NCBI RefSeq assembly: GCF_014207745.1
Contig: NZ_JACHJB010000002.1
Location: 2,356,001 to 2,420,000, forward strand
Length of the DNA: 64,000 bases
From: Nonomuraea muscovyensis
Lineage (GTDB): Bacteria > Actinomycetota > Actinomycetes > Streptosporangiales > Streptosporangiaceae
Direction of reading: 5' to 3'
Position 1 is the first letter of the stretch, and each line of letters opens with the position of its first letter. Below are positions 1-9,567 of the stretch, piece by piece. The position numbers were made by a program, and so were the translations under genes. The notes below the pieces were generated by a model. It saw only the letters and a list, made by a program, of their open reading frames with translations. It had not been told where the DNA came from and searched no databases.

Positions 1-1540
1 CTCCTCCGGAATGGGCGCCGCGGCCGGGCTGGCCACGGCGGTCGTGGCGGGGGCCGTCGCGGCGCTGTTCGGCGGGTCCAACCTGCAGGTGTCGGGCCCG
101 ACGGGCGCGATGACGGTCGTGCTGGTGCCGATCGTCGCCCAGTACGGCCCGGGGGGCGTGCTGACGGTGGGGCTGATGGCCGGGGTCATCCTGATCGCGC
201 TGGCCCTGGCCAGGGTCGGGCGGTACATGCGCTACGTGCCCGCCCCGGTCGTGGAGGGGTTCACGCTCGGCATCGCCTGCGTCATCGCCCTGCAGCAGGT
301 TCCGTCGGCGCTCGGCGTGCCGAAGCCGGAGGGCGACAAGGCCCTCGCCGTCGCCTGGCAGGCCGTGCTCGACTTCGCCCGCGAGCCGCGCTGGGCCGAG
401 GTGGCGCTGGCGGTGGCCGTCGCCGCCGTGATGCTGGCGGGCGCCCGGTGGCGGCCGGGCGTGCCGTTCTCGATCATCGCCGTGGTGGCCGCGACCGTGG
501 CGGCGCAGGCGCTTCCTCTCGACGCGGCCGTGATCGGCGCCCTGCCCGCCGGGCTGCCCGCGCCGTCCCTCGCCTTCCTCGACCCGGCCGCGCTCGGCTC
601 GCTGCTGGCCCCGGCCGTCGCGGTGGCGGCGCTGGCCGCGCTGGAGTCGCTGCTGTCGGCGTCCGTGGCCGACGGCATGACCGTCGGCGAGCGGCACGAC
701 CCCGACCGGGAGCTGTTCGGCCAGGGCCTGGCCAACATCGCCGCGCCGCTGTTCGGCGGCGTGCCCGCGACGGCGGCGATCGCCCGCACGGCCGTGAACG
801 TGCGCACCGGTGCCGCGTCACGGCTGGCCGCGCTCACCCACGCGGCCGTGCTGGCCGCCATCGTGTTCGTCGCGGCGCCGCTGGTCTCCCGCATTCCGCT
901 GGCCGCGCTGGCGGGGGTGCTGCTGGCCACGGCCGTGCGGATGGTGGAGGTGGGCTCGCTGCGCGCGATCGCCCGCGCCACCCGCGCCGACGGCCTGGTG
1001 CTGGCACTGACGGCGGTGGCGACCGTGGCGCTCGACCTGGTCTACGCGGTCATCATCGGCCTGGTCATCGCGGGCGCGCTGGCCCTGCGCGCGGTGGCCC
1101 GCCAGGCCCGGCTGGACCAGGTGGACTTCAAGCCCGACCTGCCGGGCGAGCACAGCGACGAGGAGTACGAACTGCTCACCGAGCACATCGTGGCCTACCG
1201 CATCGACGGGCCGCTGTTCTTCGCCGCCGCGCACCGCTTCCTGCTGGAGCTGCTGGAGGTCGCCGACGTGCGCGTGGTCATCCTGCGCATGTCGCGGGTG
1301 ACGACGGTCGACGCCACCGGGGCGCTGGTGCTCAAGGACGCGATCGACCGGCTGCACCGGCGCGGCATCCTGGTCCTCGCCTCCGGCGTCCGTCCCGGGC
1401 AGCGGCAGGTGTTCGACTCGGTCGAGGCGCTGGCGGGACTGGGCGGCGAGCACGCCACCACGCCGGAGGCGATCCGCCACGCCCGCGCCCACCTGCAGCA
1501 CACCGGCATCCTGCCGCGCCACGACGCGCAACCGGCCTGA
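1..1540 (+). CDS. SulP-family anion transporter with STAS domain (5' end outside window)
   Basis: Inner-membrane SulP (SLC26-like) permease, probably for sulfate, bicarbonate or a related anion. The reading frame is open to the first base: residues SSG precede the first in-window ATG at 11 and fit the conserved SulP stretch before the LQVSGPTGAM motif, so the true start lies upstream. Hydrophobic helices fill roughly the first 370 visible residues. A cytoplasmic STAS domain follows (about 385-490), including the stretch VVILRMSRVTTVDATGAL. It ends at 1540 and converges on narI across a strong hairpin. Substrate cannot be told from sequence; the family is certain. Confidence 0.93.
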   Translation, partial: SSGMGAAAGLATAVVAGAVAALFGGSNLQVSGPTGAMTVVLVPIVAQYGPGGVLTVGLMAGVILIALALARVGRYMRYVPAPVVEGFTLGIACVIALQQVPSALGVPKPEGDKALAVAWQAVLDFAREPRWAEVALAVAVAAVMLAGARWRPGVPFSIIAVVAATVAAQALPLDAAVIGALPAGLPAPSLAFLDPAALGSLLAPAVAVAALAALESLLSASVADGMTVGERHDPDRELFGQGLANIAAPLFGGVPATAAIARTAVNVRTGAASRLAALTHAAVLAAIVFVAAPLVSRIPLAALAGVLLATAVRMVEVGSLRAIARATRADGLVLALTAVATVALDLVYAVIIGLVIAGALALRAVARQARLDQVDFKPDLPGEHSDEEYELLTEHIVAYRIDGPLFFAAAHRFLLELLEVADVRVVILRMSRVTTVDATGALVLKDAIDRLHRRGILVLASGVRPGQRQVFDSVEALAGLGGEHATTPEAIRHARAHLQHTGILPRHDAQPA

Positions 1541-1551
1541 CGCCCCACCGC

Positions 1552-1590
1552 CCCGGTGCCCGGCCCGGCGGCGCCGGACCGGGCACCGGG
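1552..1590. terminator. Strong bidirectional hairpin between SulP gene and narI
   Basis: Perfect 12-bp arms (1552-1563 and 1579-1590), then one mismatch and a further 4-bp CCGG pairing inside. It lies between the stop codons of two convergent genes. No T-tract follows, as is common for actinobacterial terminators. Confidence 0.7.
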
Positions 1591-1595
1591 CCGGC

Positions 1596-2318
1596 TCAGC
1601 CCGCCCAGCCGCGCCGGGCCGGGCGGGAGCCCGCGACGTCCTCGCGGCTGCGGTAGACGACGTACGGCCGGGTCAGGTAGCCGACCGGCGCGGTGAGCAT
1701 GTGCACCAGCCGGGTGAACGGCCAGATGGCGAACAGCACCAGGGCGCTCAGCGCGTGCAGCTGGAACAGCAGCGGCGCCCCCGCCATCAGCGCCGGGTCG
1801 GGGCTGAAGTAGAAGATCGACCGGAACCAGGGCGAGATGGTGGTGCGGTAGTCGTAGCCGCCGCCGACGATGTTGGCGACGACGGTGGCCGCCAGGCCGA
1901 GCACGATGGTCAGGGCGAGCACGGCGTACATCAGCTTGTCGTTGCGCGTGGTCGCGGTGAAGACCGGGCCCACGGTGCGGCGGCGGTAGATGAGGATCGC
2001 CAGGCCGGCGAGCGTGCACACGCCCGCGATCGTGCCGAGCACGACGGCCACCACGTGGTAGGCCTCCTCGCTGACACCCGCCGCCTCGGTCCACGACTTG
2101 GGGATCACCAGCCCGCCGACGTGGCCGAGGATCACGACCAGGATGCCGAAGTGGAACAGCGGGCTGCCGATGCGCAACAGCCGCGACTCGTACATCTGCG
2201 ACGAGCGGGTGGTCCAGCCGAACTTGTCGTAGCGGTAGCGCCACAGGTGGCCCAGCACGAACACGGTGAGCGCCACGTACGGGGCGATCACCCACAGCAG
2301 CAGGTCCAGTGCGTTCAC
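1596..2318 (-). CDS. narI: Respiratory nitrate reductase gamma subunit
   Basis: Di-heme b-type cytochrome membrane subunit that takes electrons from quinol and passes them to NarH-NarG. 240 aa with five hydrophobic segments. The histidines expected as heme ligands are visible in FHFGILVVILGHVGG near the N-terminal side and in FQLHALS and RLVHML near the C-terminus. The GTG start at 2318 overlaps the narJ stop as GTGA, implying translational coupling. It is the last gene of the narK-G-H-J-I operon. Length and order match the family. Confidence 0.96.
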   Translation of the reverse strand: MNALDLLLWVIAPYVALTVFVLGHLWRYRYDKFGWTTRSSQMYESRLLRIGSPLFHFGILVVILGHVGGLVIPKSWTEAAGVSEEAYHVVAVVLGTIAGVCTLAGLAILIYRRRTVGPVFTATTRNDKLMYAVLALTIVLGLAATVVANIVGGGYDYRTTISPWFRSIFYFSPDPALMAGAPLLFQLHALSALVLFAIWPFTRLVHMLTAPVGYLTRPYVVYRSREDVAGSRPARRGWAG

Positions 2319-2920
2319 CGTGCTCCTCCGGCGGTGTAGGGCTCCAGGCCGACCTGCTCCATCGGCGGCCCCTCCTGGGCGAGCTTGAGTGCGGCGGCCC
2401 GCTCGCGGTCGGTGGCGGGCGGCAGGGTGGCCAGCACGGCGGCGACCACGTCGGCGTACGGCGAGTTCTCGGCCACCAGGGCCTTGCGCAGCGTCTCGAC
2501 GCCCGCGCGGTGCTCGCGCAGCAGCCGGACGGCCTGCTCGACGCCGCCGCGGGCGGACAGCTCGCACACCACGGCCAGGTGGTCGGGCAGCTCGCCGTCG
2601 ACCGGCTCGAAGCCGGCCGCGCGGAAGGCGTGCTTGAAGCGCAGCAGCGCCATGCCCCGCTTGCGCGTGTCGCCGTAGGTGTAGTAGGTCAGGTACGGGC
2701 AGCAGCGGCGTTTGAGGTCGAACGTCGCCACGTAGTGCTCGGCCAGCCGCGGCAGCGGGGTGGTGGCCAGGTGCGCCAGGAAGGCGCGCAGGCGGGCGGC
2801 GGCCTCGCCGGACGGCAGGCTCGCCACGGTCCTGGTGAGCAGCGGCAGCGCCTCGACCAGCCGCTCGTCCGGATAGCCGAGCAGCACCGAGGCCGTCATG
2901 TGGATGGCACGCTGGCTCAC
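2315..2920 (-). CDS. narJ: Nitrate reductase molybdenum cofactor assembly chaperone
   Basis: Cytoplasmic TorD/NarJ-family chaperone needed for cofactor insertion into NarG and for membrane attachment of the NarGH complex; it is not part of the final enzyme. 201 aa, a helical protein with the family segment around YVATFDLKRRCCPYLTYYTYGDTR. The GTG start at 2920 overlaps the narH stop by 4 bp (GTGA), and its stop overlaps narI the same way. The call rests on family-like sequence plus its fixed place between narH and narI. Confidence 0.95.
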   Translation of the reverse strand: MSQRAIHMTASVLLGYPDERLVEALPLLTRTVASLPSGEAAARLRAFLAHLATTPLPRLAEHYVATFDLKRRCCPYLTYYTYGDTRKRGMALLRFKHAFRAAGFEPVDGELPDHLAVVCELSARGGVEQAVRLLREHRAGVETLRKALVAENSPYADVVAAVLATLPPATDRERAAALKLAQEGPPMEQVGLEPYTAGGAR

Positions 2921-4569
2921 GAGTCCTCCTTGCGCTTGGGGAACAGCCCCTCGGGCGTCCCCTTGCCGTCCCAGTTGAGCAGGTTGACGCGGCCCGACCG
3001 GTCGGCCGGGTCCACGAGGGCGCCGGTCTCCTGCCGGTTCTTGAGCGCGTGGAAGGTCTCCACGGCGACCGGGGCGGGCGTGCCGGACGCCTCACCGAAC
3101 GGGCCGCCCATGCCGGGCCCGCCCTCGTAGTCGAGGCTGCAGCCGGTCGCCAGCTCCTCCAGCTCCCTGCCCTGCTCGGCGTGGGCCTTGGGGATGACGT
3201 ACCGCTCGGCGTAGGGCGCCAGGGCGAGCAGCCGGTGCATGCCCTCGACCTGCTCGCCGGTCATGCCCACCGCGTCGGCGATCGACTCGTCGGACGCCTG
3301 CCCCAGGTTGAGACGGCGCATGTAGGAGCGCATGGCCGCCAGGCGGCGCAGCACGCCCCGCACCGGCTCGGGATCTCCGGCGGTGAACAGCTCGGCCAGG
3401 TAGCCGATCGGGATGCGCAGCGCGTCGATGGCACCGAACAGGTTGCCGGCGTCCTCGCCGTCGTGCCCGGTGTTGGCCAGCACGTCCACCACGGGTGACA
3501 GCGGCGGGATGTACCAGACCATCGGCATCGTCCGGTACTCCGGGTGCAGCGGCAGCGCCACGCCGTACTCGAAGATCAGCTTGTGGATCGGCGAGCGGCG
3601 CGCCGCCTCCAGCCAGTCGTCGGCAATGCCCTCCCTGCGGGCGGCGGCGATCACCTCAGGGTCGTGCGGGTCCAGCAGGACGCTCTTCTGCGCCTCGTAC
3701 AGGTCCTTCTCGTCGGGCACCGAGGCGGCCTCGGCGACCCGGTCGGCGTCGTAGAGCAGCAAACCGATGTAGCGCAGCCGGCCGACGCAGGTCTCGGAGC
3801 AGACGGTCGGGATGCCCACCTCGACCCGGGGGTAGCAGAACGTGCACTTCTCCGCCTTGCCGGTGCGGTGGTTGAAGTACACCTTCTTGTACGGGCACCC
3901 GGTCACGCACATCCGCCAGCCCCGGCAGCGGTCCTGGTCCACCAGCACGATGCCGTCCTCGGAGCGCTTGTACATCGCGCCGGACGGGCAGGACGCCACG
4001 CAGGACGGGTTGAGGCAGTGCTCGCAGATGCGCGGCAGGTAGAACATGAACGCCCGCTCGAACTCCAGCTTCACCTGGCCCGACAGCTTCTTCAGCACCG
4101 GGTCGGCCGGGGCGAGCTCAGGACCGCCGGCCAGGTTGTCGTCCCAGTTCGCGCTCCAGGTGATCTTCGTGTTCTGGCCGGTGATGAGCGACTTGGGCCG
4201 GGCGACCGGCGTGTCCTCGGAGGCCGGGGCGGAGAAGAGCCGGTCGTAGTCGTACGTCCACGGCTCGTAGTAGTCCTGGATGGACGGCATGAGCGGGTTG
4301 GCGAAGATGGTGAACAGCTTGCGCAGCCGCCCGCCCGCCTTCAGCCGGAGCCGGCCGCGCTTGTTCAGCTCCCACCCGCCCTTCCACTTGTCCTGGTCCT
4401 GGTAGGTGCGCGGGTAGCCCTGGCCGGGACGGGTCTCGACGTTGTTGAACCAGACGTACTCGGTGCCGGAACGGTTGGTCCACGCCTGCTTGCAGGTGAC
4501 CGAGCAGGTGTGGCAGCCGATGCACTTGTCGAGGTTCATCACCATGGCGAGCTGTGCCATGACCCTCAT
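2917..4569 (-). CDS. narH: Respiratory nitrate reductase beta subunit, iron-sulfur protein
   Basis: Electron-transfer subunit linking NarI hemes to NarG. 550 aa. The first ferredoxin motif has cysteines at 16, 19, 22 and 26 (CIGCHTCSVTC). Later clusters are in CEHCLNPSCVASC and CRGWRMCVTGC; the Trp in the latter replaces a Cys, the NarH signature of a [3Fe-4S] cluster. The ATG at 4569 shares one base with the narG TGA stop (TGATG) and fits the family start 15 residues ahead of the first cysteine. The same frame is open further upstream inside narG, but that extension has no NarH homology. Confidence 0.97.
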   Translation of the reverse strand: MRVMAQLAMVMNLDKCIGCHTCSVTCKQAWTNRSGTEYVWFNNVETRPGQGYPRTYQDQDKWKGGWELNKRGRLRLKAGGRLRKLFTIFANPLMPSIQDYYEPWTYDYDRLFSAPASEDTPVARPKSLITGQNTKITWSANWDDNLAGGPELAPADPVLKKLSGQVKLEFERAFMFYLPRICEHCLNPSCVASCPSGAMYKRSEDGIVLVDQDRCRGWRMCVTGCPYKKVYFNHRTGKAEKCTFCYPRVEVGIPTVCSETCVGRLRYIGLLLYDADRVAEAASVPDEKDLYEAQKSVLLDPHDPEVIAAARREGIADDWLEAARRSPIHKLIFEYGVALPLHPEYRTMPMVWYIPPLSPVVDVLANTGHDGEDAGNLFGAIDALRIPIGYLAELFTAGDPEPVRGVLRRLAAMRSYMRRLNLGQASDESIADAVGMTGEQVEGMHRLLALAPYAERYVIPKAHAEQGRELEELATGCSLDYEGGPGMGGPFGEASGTPAPVAVETFHALKNRQETGALVDPADRSGRVNLLNWDGKGTPEGLFPKRKEDS

Positions 4570-7500
4570 CAGTAGTCCACCTCCTGGGAACGGCGGCGGA
4601 TCACGGTGACCTCGTCGCGCTGGTTGCCTGTGGGGCCGAGATAGTTGAAGGCGAAGCTGAGCTGGGCGTAGCCGCCGATGAGGTGGGTGGGCTTGACCAG
4701 CAGCCGGGTGAGCGAGTTGTGGATGCCGCCGCGCCGCCCCGAGGTCTCGCTCTTGGGCACGTCCACGACGCGTTCCTGCGCGTGGTACATGTACACGGTG
4801 CCCTCGGGCATGCGGTGCGAGACGACCGCGCGGGCCACGACGACGCCGTTGCGGTTGACCGCCTCGACCCAGTCGTTGTCGCCGATCTTCGCCTTGGCGG
4901 CGTCGGCCGGGCTCATCCAGATGGTCGGCCCGCCGCGTGACAGCGTCAGCATGAGCAGGTTGTCCTGGTATTCGGAGTGGATGGACCACTTGGAGTGCGG
5001 GGTGAGGTAGCGCACGGTGATGCCGGCCTCTCCCTGGTCGCCGATGCCGGGTTCGCCGAACATCGCCGTCATGTTGAGTGGCGGCCGGTAGACCGGCAGC
5101 GCCTCACCCGCCTCGTGCATCCAGTCGTGGTCGAGGTAGAAGTGCTGGCGTCCGGTGAGGGTGTGCCAGGGTTTGCGGTGTTCGACGTTGACGGTGAACG
5201 CCGAGTAGCGCCGCCCGCCGCTCTCGCTGCCCGACCACTCCGGCGAGGTGATCACCGGGACGGGACGGTTCTGGGTGTCGGCGAAGGTGATCTGCTTGTG
5301 CTCGTCGGCCAGGCCGTCGAACGACGTCCCCGTGCGCCGGGCGAGCGTGGCGAAGCCCTGGGCCGCCAGGTGCCCGTTGGTGGTGCCGGACAGGGCGAGG
5401 ATCGCCTCGCACATGTTGACGTCGGTGGCCAGCGAGGGCCGGCCGTCCTTGGTGACCCCGTTGATCCGGCCGAGCCGGCCGATCTCGCCGGAGACGTCGT
5501 ACGTCAGGCCCTTGGTGGTGGCGCCGAGCCGGTCCAGCAGCGGGCCGAGCGCGGCCATCTTGTCGGCGACCGCCCCGTAGTCGCGCTCCACCACGACGAT
5601 CTTCGGGAAGTCGCGGCCGGGCACCGGGGTGTCACCGGTCTCCCGCCAGTCGCGCACGGTGCCGTGCGGGGTGGCCAGCTCGTCGGGCGTGTCGTGCAGC
5701 AGCGGCACGGCCACCACGTCCTTGCGGGTGCCCAGGTGGGTCCTGGCCAGGTCGCTGAAGGCGCGGGCGATGGCGTGGAAGGCGGCGAAGTCGGTGCGGG
5801 TCTGCCAGGGCGGGTCGATCGCCGGGGTGAAGGCGTGCACGAACGGGTGCATGTCGGTGGACGACAGGTCGTGCTTCTCGTACCAGGTGGCGGCGGGCAG
5901 CACGATGTCGGAGAACAGCGTGGTGGACGTCATCCGGAAGTCCAGCGACAGCAGCAGGTCGAGCTTGCCCCGGGGCGCTTCCTCCGGCCAGGCCAGGCTG
6001 CCCGGCCGCTGGTCCGGCGCGGCCTCCTCGGCGCGCACGGAGGAGTCGGTGCCCAGCAGGTGGCGCAGGAAGTACTCGTTGCCCTTGGCCGAGGAGCCGA
6101 GCAGGTTGGCCCGCCAGACGGTCAGCACCCTCGGCCAGTTCTCCGGCGCGTCGGGATCCTCGCAGGCGAACCCGAGCTGCCCCCGCGCGACCTGCTCGGC
6201 CACGTACGGCCCGGGTTCGGCCCCCGCGGCGGCCACCTCGTCGGCCAGGTCGAGCGGGTTGCGGTCGAACGTCGGGTAGGACGGCATCCAGCCGAGCCGC
6301 GCCGACTGCGACAGCAGGTCGGCGGTGGCCTTCCCGGCGAAGGTGCCGTCCGCGAGCGGCGAGGAGACCACGTCGGCCGAGTAGGTGTCGTAGCGCCACT
6401 GGTCGGTGTGCAGGTACCAGAAGGCGGTGCCGATCATCTGCCGGGGCGGGCGCGCCCAGTCCAGGCCGAAGGCGAGCTGCGCCCACCCGGTGACCGGCCG
6501 GCACTTCTCCTGGCCGACGTAGTGGGCCCAGCCGCCGCCGTTGACGCCCTGGCAGCCGGTCAGCGTGGTCAGCGCCAGGAACGAGCGGTAGATCGTGTCG
6601 GAGTGGAACCAGTGGTTCGTCCCCGCCCCCATGATGATCATGGACCGGCCGCCGGACTCCTCGGCGTTGCGGGCGAACTCCCGGGCGATGCGCGCCGCCG
6701 CCGCGGCCGGGACCGAGGTGAGCGGCTCCTGCCAGGCCGGCGTGTACGGCTCGGCCGCGTCGTCGTAGCCGGCCGGCCAGCGGCCCGGCAGGCCGTCGCG
6801 GGCCACGCCGTACTGGGCCAGCATCAGGTCGTACACGGTGGTGACCAGGTGGCCGCCGACCCGGCGCACCGGGACGCCGCGCTCCAGCACGCCGTCGCCG
6901 TGCCCGTCGAAGCGCGGCAGCGACACCGCGACGGCCTCCTCCCCCAGGGCGGACAGCAGCGGGTCCACGTCGCCGAGGTCGAGGTTCCAGCGGCCCTGGC
7001 CCTGCTCGGAGAAGCGGAAGCCGAGCGAGCCGTTCGGCACGACCGGCTCGCCGGTCGCCGCGTCCAGCAGCACCGTGGCGAACGCCGCCTCCTTCCCCTC
7101 CTGCCCCAGGTCGGCCGCGGTGAGGAACTTGTCGGGCACGAACCCGCCGTCCCGCTCGCGCAGCCGGACCAGGAACGGCAGGTCGGTGAAGCGCTTGACG
7201 TAGTCGAGGAAGGCCGGCGTGGACCGCTCGACGAAGAACTCCTTCAGGATCACGTGCCCCATGGCCATGGCCAGCGCGCCGTCCGTGCCCGGGTGCGGCG
7301 CCAGCCACTCGTCGGCGAACTTGGCGGCGTCGTTGTAGTCGGGCGCGAGCACCACGACCTTCTGGCCCCGGTAGCGCGCCTCGGCCATGTAGTGGGCGTC
7401 GGGCGTGCGGGTGACCGGGACGTTCGAGCCCCACAGCATCAGGTAGGCGGCGTCCCACCAGTCGGCCGACTCCGGCACGTCCGTCTGGTCACCGAACACC

Positions 7501-8210
7501 TGCGGCGAGGCCACCGGCAGGTCGGCGTACCAGTCGTAGAACGACAGCATCGACCCGCCGATAAGCGAGACGAAGCGGGCGCCCACGGCGTGCGAGGTCA
7601 TCGACATGGCCGGGATCGGCGAGAAGCCCGCCACCCGGTCCGGGCCGTGGACCTTGATGGTGTGCACGTGCGCCGCGGCGATGATCTCGGTGGCCTCGTC
7701 CCAGGAGACGCGCACCAGCCCGCCCTTGCCGCGGGCCGACTGATAGCGGCGGCGCTTGTCCGGGTCCGTGGTGATCTCCGCCCAGGCGGCGACCGGGTCG
7801 CCCAGCCTGGCCCTGGCCTCGCGGTACATCTCCACGAGGACGCCCCTGGCGTACGGGAAGCGGACGCGGGTGGGCGAGTAGGTGTACCAGGAGAAGGCGG
7901 CGCCACGGGGGCAGCCGCGCGGCTCGTACTCGGGCCGGTCGCCGCCCACGCTCGGGTAGTCGGTCTGCTGCGCCTCCCAGGTGATCACTCCGTCCTTGAC
8001 GTACACCTTCCAGGAGCACGAGCCGGTGCAGTTGACGCCGTGGGTGGAGCGCACGACCTTGTCGTGGCTCCACCGGTCGCGGTAGAAGACGTCGCCCTGC
8101 CGGCCGCCGATCTGGTGCAACGTCCTGAGGTCGGGAGAGACTTTGCCGGGGCGCAGGTAGCGCCCGAACTGCAGCAGCGCGTCGCTGAACGGCCCGTCGG
8201 TGCTCGCCAT
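4569..8210 (-). CDS. narG: Respiratory nitrate reductase alpha subunit (molybdopterin)
   Basis: Catalytic subunit reducing nitrate to nitrite at a Mo-bisMGD centre, cytoplasmic face. 1213 aa, normal NarG length. The FS0 [4Fe-4S] ligands are His57, Cys61, Cys65 and Cys100 (HGVNCTGSC ... PRGC). The Mo-binding aspartate lies in SFYDWYADLP, followed by the conserved DVPESADWW segment and SNVPVTRTPDAHY. The start ATG at 8210 is 34 bp downstream of narK, so both are likely on one transcript. Nitrite fate is not shown: no nir gene is in the window. Confidence 0.97.
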   Translation of the reverse strand: MASTDGPFSDALLQFGRYLRPGKVSPDLRTLHQIGGRQGDVFYRDRWSHDKVVRSTHGVNCTGSCSWKVYVKDGVITWEAQQTDYPSVGGDRPEYEPRGCPRGAAFSWYTYSPTRVRFPYARGVLVEMYREARARLGDPVAAWAEITTDPDKRRRYQSARGKGGLVRVSWDEATEIIAAAHVHTIKVHGPDRVAGFSPIPAMSMTSHAVGARFVSLIGGSMLSFYDWYADLPVASPQVFGDQTDVPESADWWDAAYLMLWGSNVPVTRTPDAHYMAEARYRGQKVVVLAPDYNDAAKFADEWLAPHPGTDGALAMAMGHVILKEFFVERSTPAFLDYVKRFTDLPFLVRLRERDGGFVPDKFLTAADLGQEGKEAAFATVLLDAATGEPVVPNGSLGFRFSEQGQGRWNLDLGDVDPLLSALGEEAVAVSLPRFDGHGDGVLERGVPVRRVGGHLVTTVYDLMLAQYGVARDGLPGRWPAGYDDAAEPYTPAWQEPLTSVPAAAAARIAREFARNAEESGGRSMIIMGAGTNHWFHSDTIYRSFLALTTLTGCQGVNGGGWAHYVGQEKCRPVTGWAQLAFGLDWARPPRQMIGTAFWYLHTDQWRYDTYSADVVSSPLADGTFAGKATADLLSQSARLGWMPSYPTFDRNPLDLADEVAAAGAEPGPYVAEQVARGQLGFACEDPDAPENWPRVLTVWRANLLGSSAKGNEYFLRHLLGTDSSVRAEEAAPDQRPGSLAWPEEAPRGKLDLLLSLDFRMTSTTLFSDIVLPAATWYEKHDLSSTDMHPFVHAFTPAIDPPWQTRTDFAAFHAIARAFSDLARTHLGTRKDVVAVPLLHDTPDELATPHGTVRDWRETGDTPVPGRDFPKIVVVERDYGAVADKMAALGPLLDRLGATTKGLTYDVSGEIGRLGRINGVTKDGRPSLATDVNMCEAILALSGTTNGHLAAQGFATLARRTGTSFDGLADEHKQITFADTQNRPVPVITSPEWSGSESGGRRYSAFTVNVEHRKPWHTLTGRQHFYLDHDWMHEAGEALPVYRPPLNMTAMFGEPGIGDQGEAGITVRYLTPHSKWSIHSEYQDNLLMLTLSRGGPTIWMSPADAAKAKIGDNDWVEAVNRNGVVVARAVVSHRMPEGTVYMYHAQERVVDVPKSETSGRRGGIHNSLTRLLVKPTHLIGGYAQLSFAFNYLGPTGNQRDEVTVIRRRSQEVDY

Positions 8211-8244
8211 GGATGGTGCCTCTTTCTGTCAGGTATGGGTTCCG

Positions 8245-9447
8245 TCAGCTCTGGGCGCTTGCGGCGGGGCGCAGGACGAACCAGCAGTAGACGAACGCGC
8301 CGAGGGCCACGGCCGCGAGCAGCATCAGGCCGATGGCGTACGAGCCGGTGCCCTGGAAGATCAGGCCCATCACGATGGGCGGCAGGAACCCGCCCAGGCC
8401 GCCCGCGGCGCCCACCACGCCGGTGGCGCTGCCCACCATGGGGCCGGGCACGCCCCGGCCGAGGATCGCGAAGACCGCGCCGTTGCCCAGGCCGAGCGCG
8501 GCGGCCATGGCCAGGAAGCCGACCGTGGCGACCGGCATGCCGGGCGCGAAGGAGACGACGATCGCGCAGCAGAACACCGCGAGCAGCACCCAGCACAGCA
8601 CGCGCTCGCCGCCGAACCGGTCGGCGAGCCAGCCGCCGACCGGGCGGGCCAGCGTGGCCAGCACCACGAACCCGGCCGTGCGGGCCGCCGCGTCGGGGAC
8701 GGTCAGGTCGTAGACGGCGCGGAGGTAGAGGGGCAGGTAGACGCCGAACGCGACGAACCCGCCGAACGTCAGGGCGTACATGCCGGCCATCTCGCGGGTG
8801 ACGCGCAGCCGGGCGGCGGCGGCGAACCGGGTGAGGAACGGCTCCGCGGGGGCCTTGGCGCCGGGCGCGTCCTGCCCGATGGCGAGGAAGGCCAGCCCGA
8901 CGACGACGAGCGCCACGGCGACCGCGTAGAAGGGCGCGGGCCGGCCGAACTCCCTGGCCAGCCACGGCGTGGCGAATCCGGAGATACCGGTGCCGATGTT
9001 GCCCATGCCGAAGACGCCGAGGGCCAGGCCGCGCCGCTCCGGCGGGAACCAGGCGTTGACGAACGGCACGCCGATGGCGAACGTCGCACCGGTCATGCCC
9101 AGCAGCAGCCCGCCGGCCAGCAGCAGGGGGTAGCTCTCGACGAAGGCGAGGAACAGCACGGGGACGGCGCCGAGCAGGCTGGTGACCCCGAACACCAGCC
9201 GGCCGCCGTACCGGTCGGTCAGCGCGCCGAGGACCATGCGGCCCAGCGAACCGACGATCACCGGCACCGCGACCAGTAGGGACACGGCGAAGGAGCTCAG
9301 GCCCAGCAGCTCTTGGTAGACGGGCCCGAGGGGACTCAGGAGCGCCCAGGCCCAGAAGTTGACCGCGAACGCGACCGTGGCGAGGACCAGCGCCACAGTC
9401 GCGGAGCCCGTGCGCGTGGACGTCGCGGTGGGCGGGATGGGAGCCAT
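8245..9447 (-). CDS. narK: NarK-type nitrate/nitrite MFS transporter
   Basis: Major-facilitator transporter, 400 aa with about twelve hydrophobic segments; imports nitrate and/or exports nitrite for the adjacent reductase. NarK-like glycine-rich segments are visible, for example GMTGATFAIGVPFVNAWFP and GVFGMGNIGTGISG. First gene of the nar operon. The ATG at 9447 is preceded by GAGGAAG about 8 nt upstream. A DosR-like box lies about 70-80 bp upstream. Whether it is a symporter or an antiporter cannot be judged here. Confidence 0.93.
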   Translation of the reverse strand: MAPIPPTATSTRTGSATVALVLATVAFAVNFWAWALLSPLGPVYQELLGLSSFAVSLLVAVPVIVGSLGRMVLGALTDRYGGRLVFGVTSLLGAVPVLFLAFVESYPLLLAGGLLLGMTGATFAIGVPFVNAWFPPERRGLALGVFGMGNIGTGISGFATPWLAREFGRPAPFYAVAVALVVVGLAFLAIGQDAPGAKAPAEPFLTRFAAAARLRVTREMAGMYALTFGGFVAFGVYLPLYLRAVYDLTVPDAAARTAGFVVLATLARPVGGWLADRFGGERVLCWVLLAVFCCAIVVSFAPGMPVATVGFLAMAAALGLGNGAVFAILGRGVPGPMVGSATGVVGAAGGLGGFLPPIVMGLIFQGTGSYAIGLMLLAAVALGAFVYCWFVLRPAASAQS

Positions 9448-9514
9448 CGAGGTGCTTCCTCTCGAGATTCTGGTTGGGCGCTGCCAGCCTCCTGGATCGC
9501 CCCATACCCCAAAA

Positions 9515-9528
9515 GGGGCTTTAGTCCT
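9515..9528 (-). promoter_or_regulatory. DosR/DevR-like box upstream of narK
   Basis: GGGGCTTTAGTCCT on the plus strand matches the published DosR core GGGACTWWAGTCCC at 12 of 14 positions, with the central CTTTAGTCC intact. It sits 68-81 bp ahead of the narK start. DosR/DevR-type regulators control hypoxia and nitric-oxide responses in actinobacteria, including nitrate respiration. Function is inferred from the motif only. Confidence 0.55.
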
Positions 9529-9567
9529 CCCCTCACAGCCCGAAAGGCTCCGTGGTGCGCCGGCCGC

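Noticed and set aside
4977..8801. Very long open frame on the plus strand opposite narG
   Set aside because: Composition-driven antisense frame in G+C-rich DNA. Its translation is low-complexity (Gly/Arg/Val/His) with no domain, while narG on the other strand has full family similarity.
9507..9518. CCCCAAAAGGGG palindrome next to the DosR-like box
   Set aside because: Only 4-bp arms and it shares bases with the stronger DosR-like match; not counted as a separate operator.
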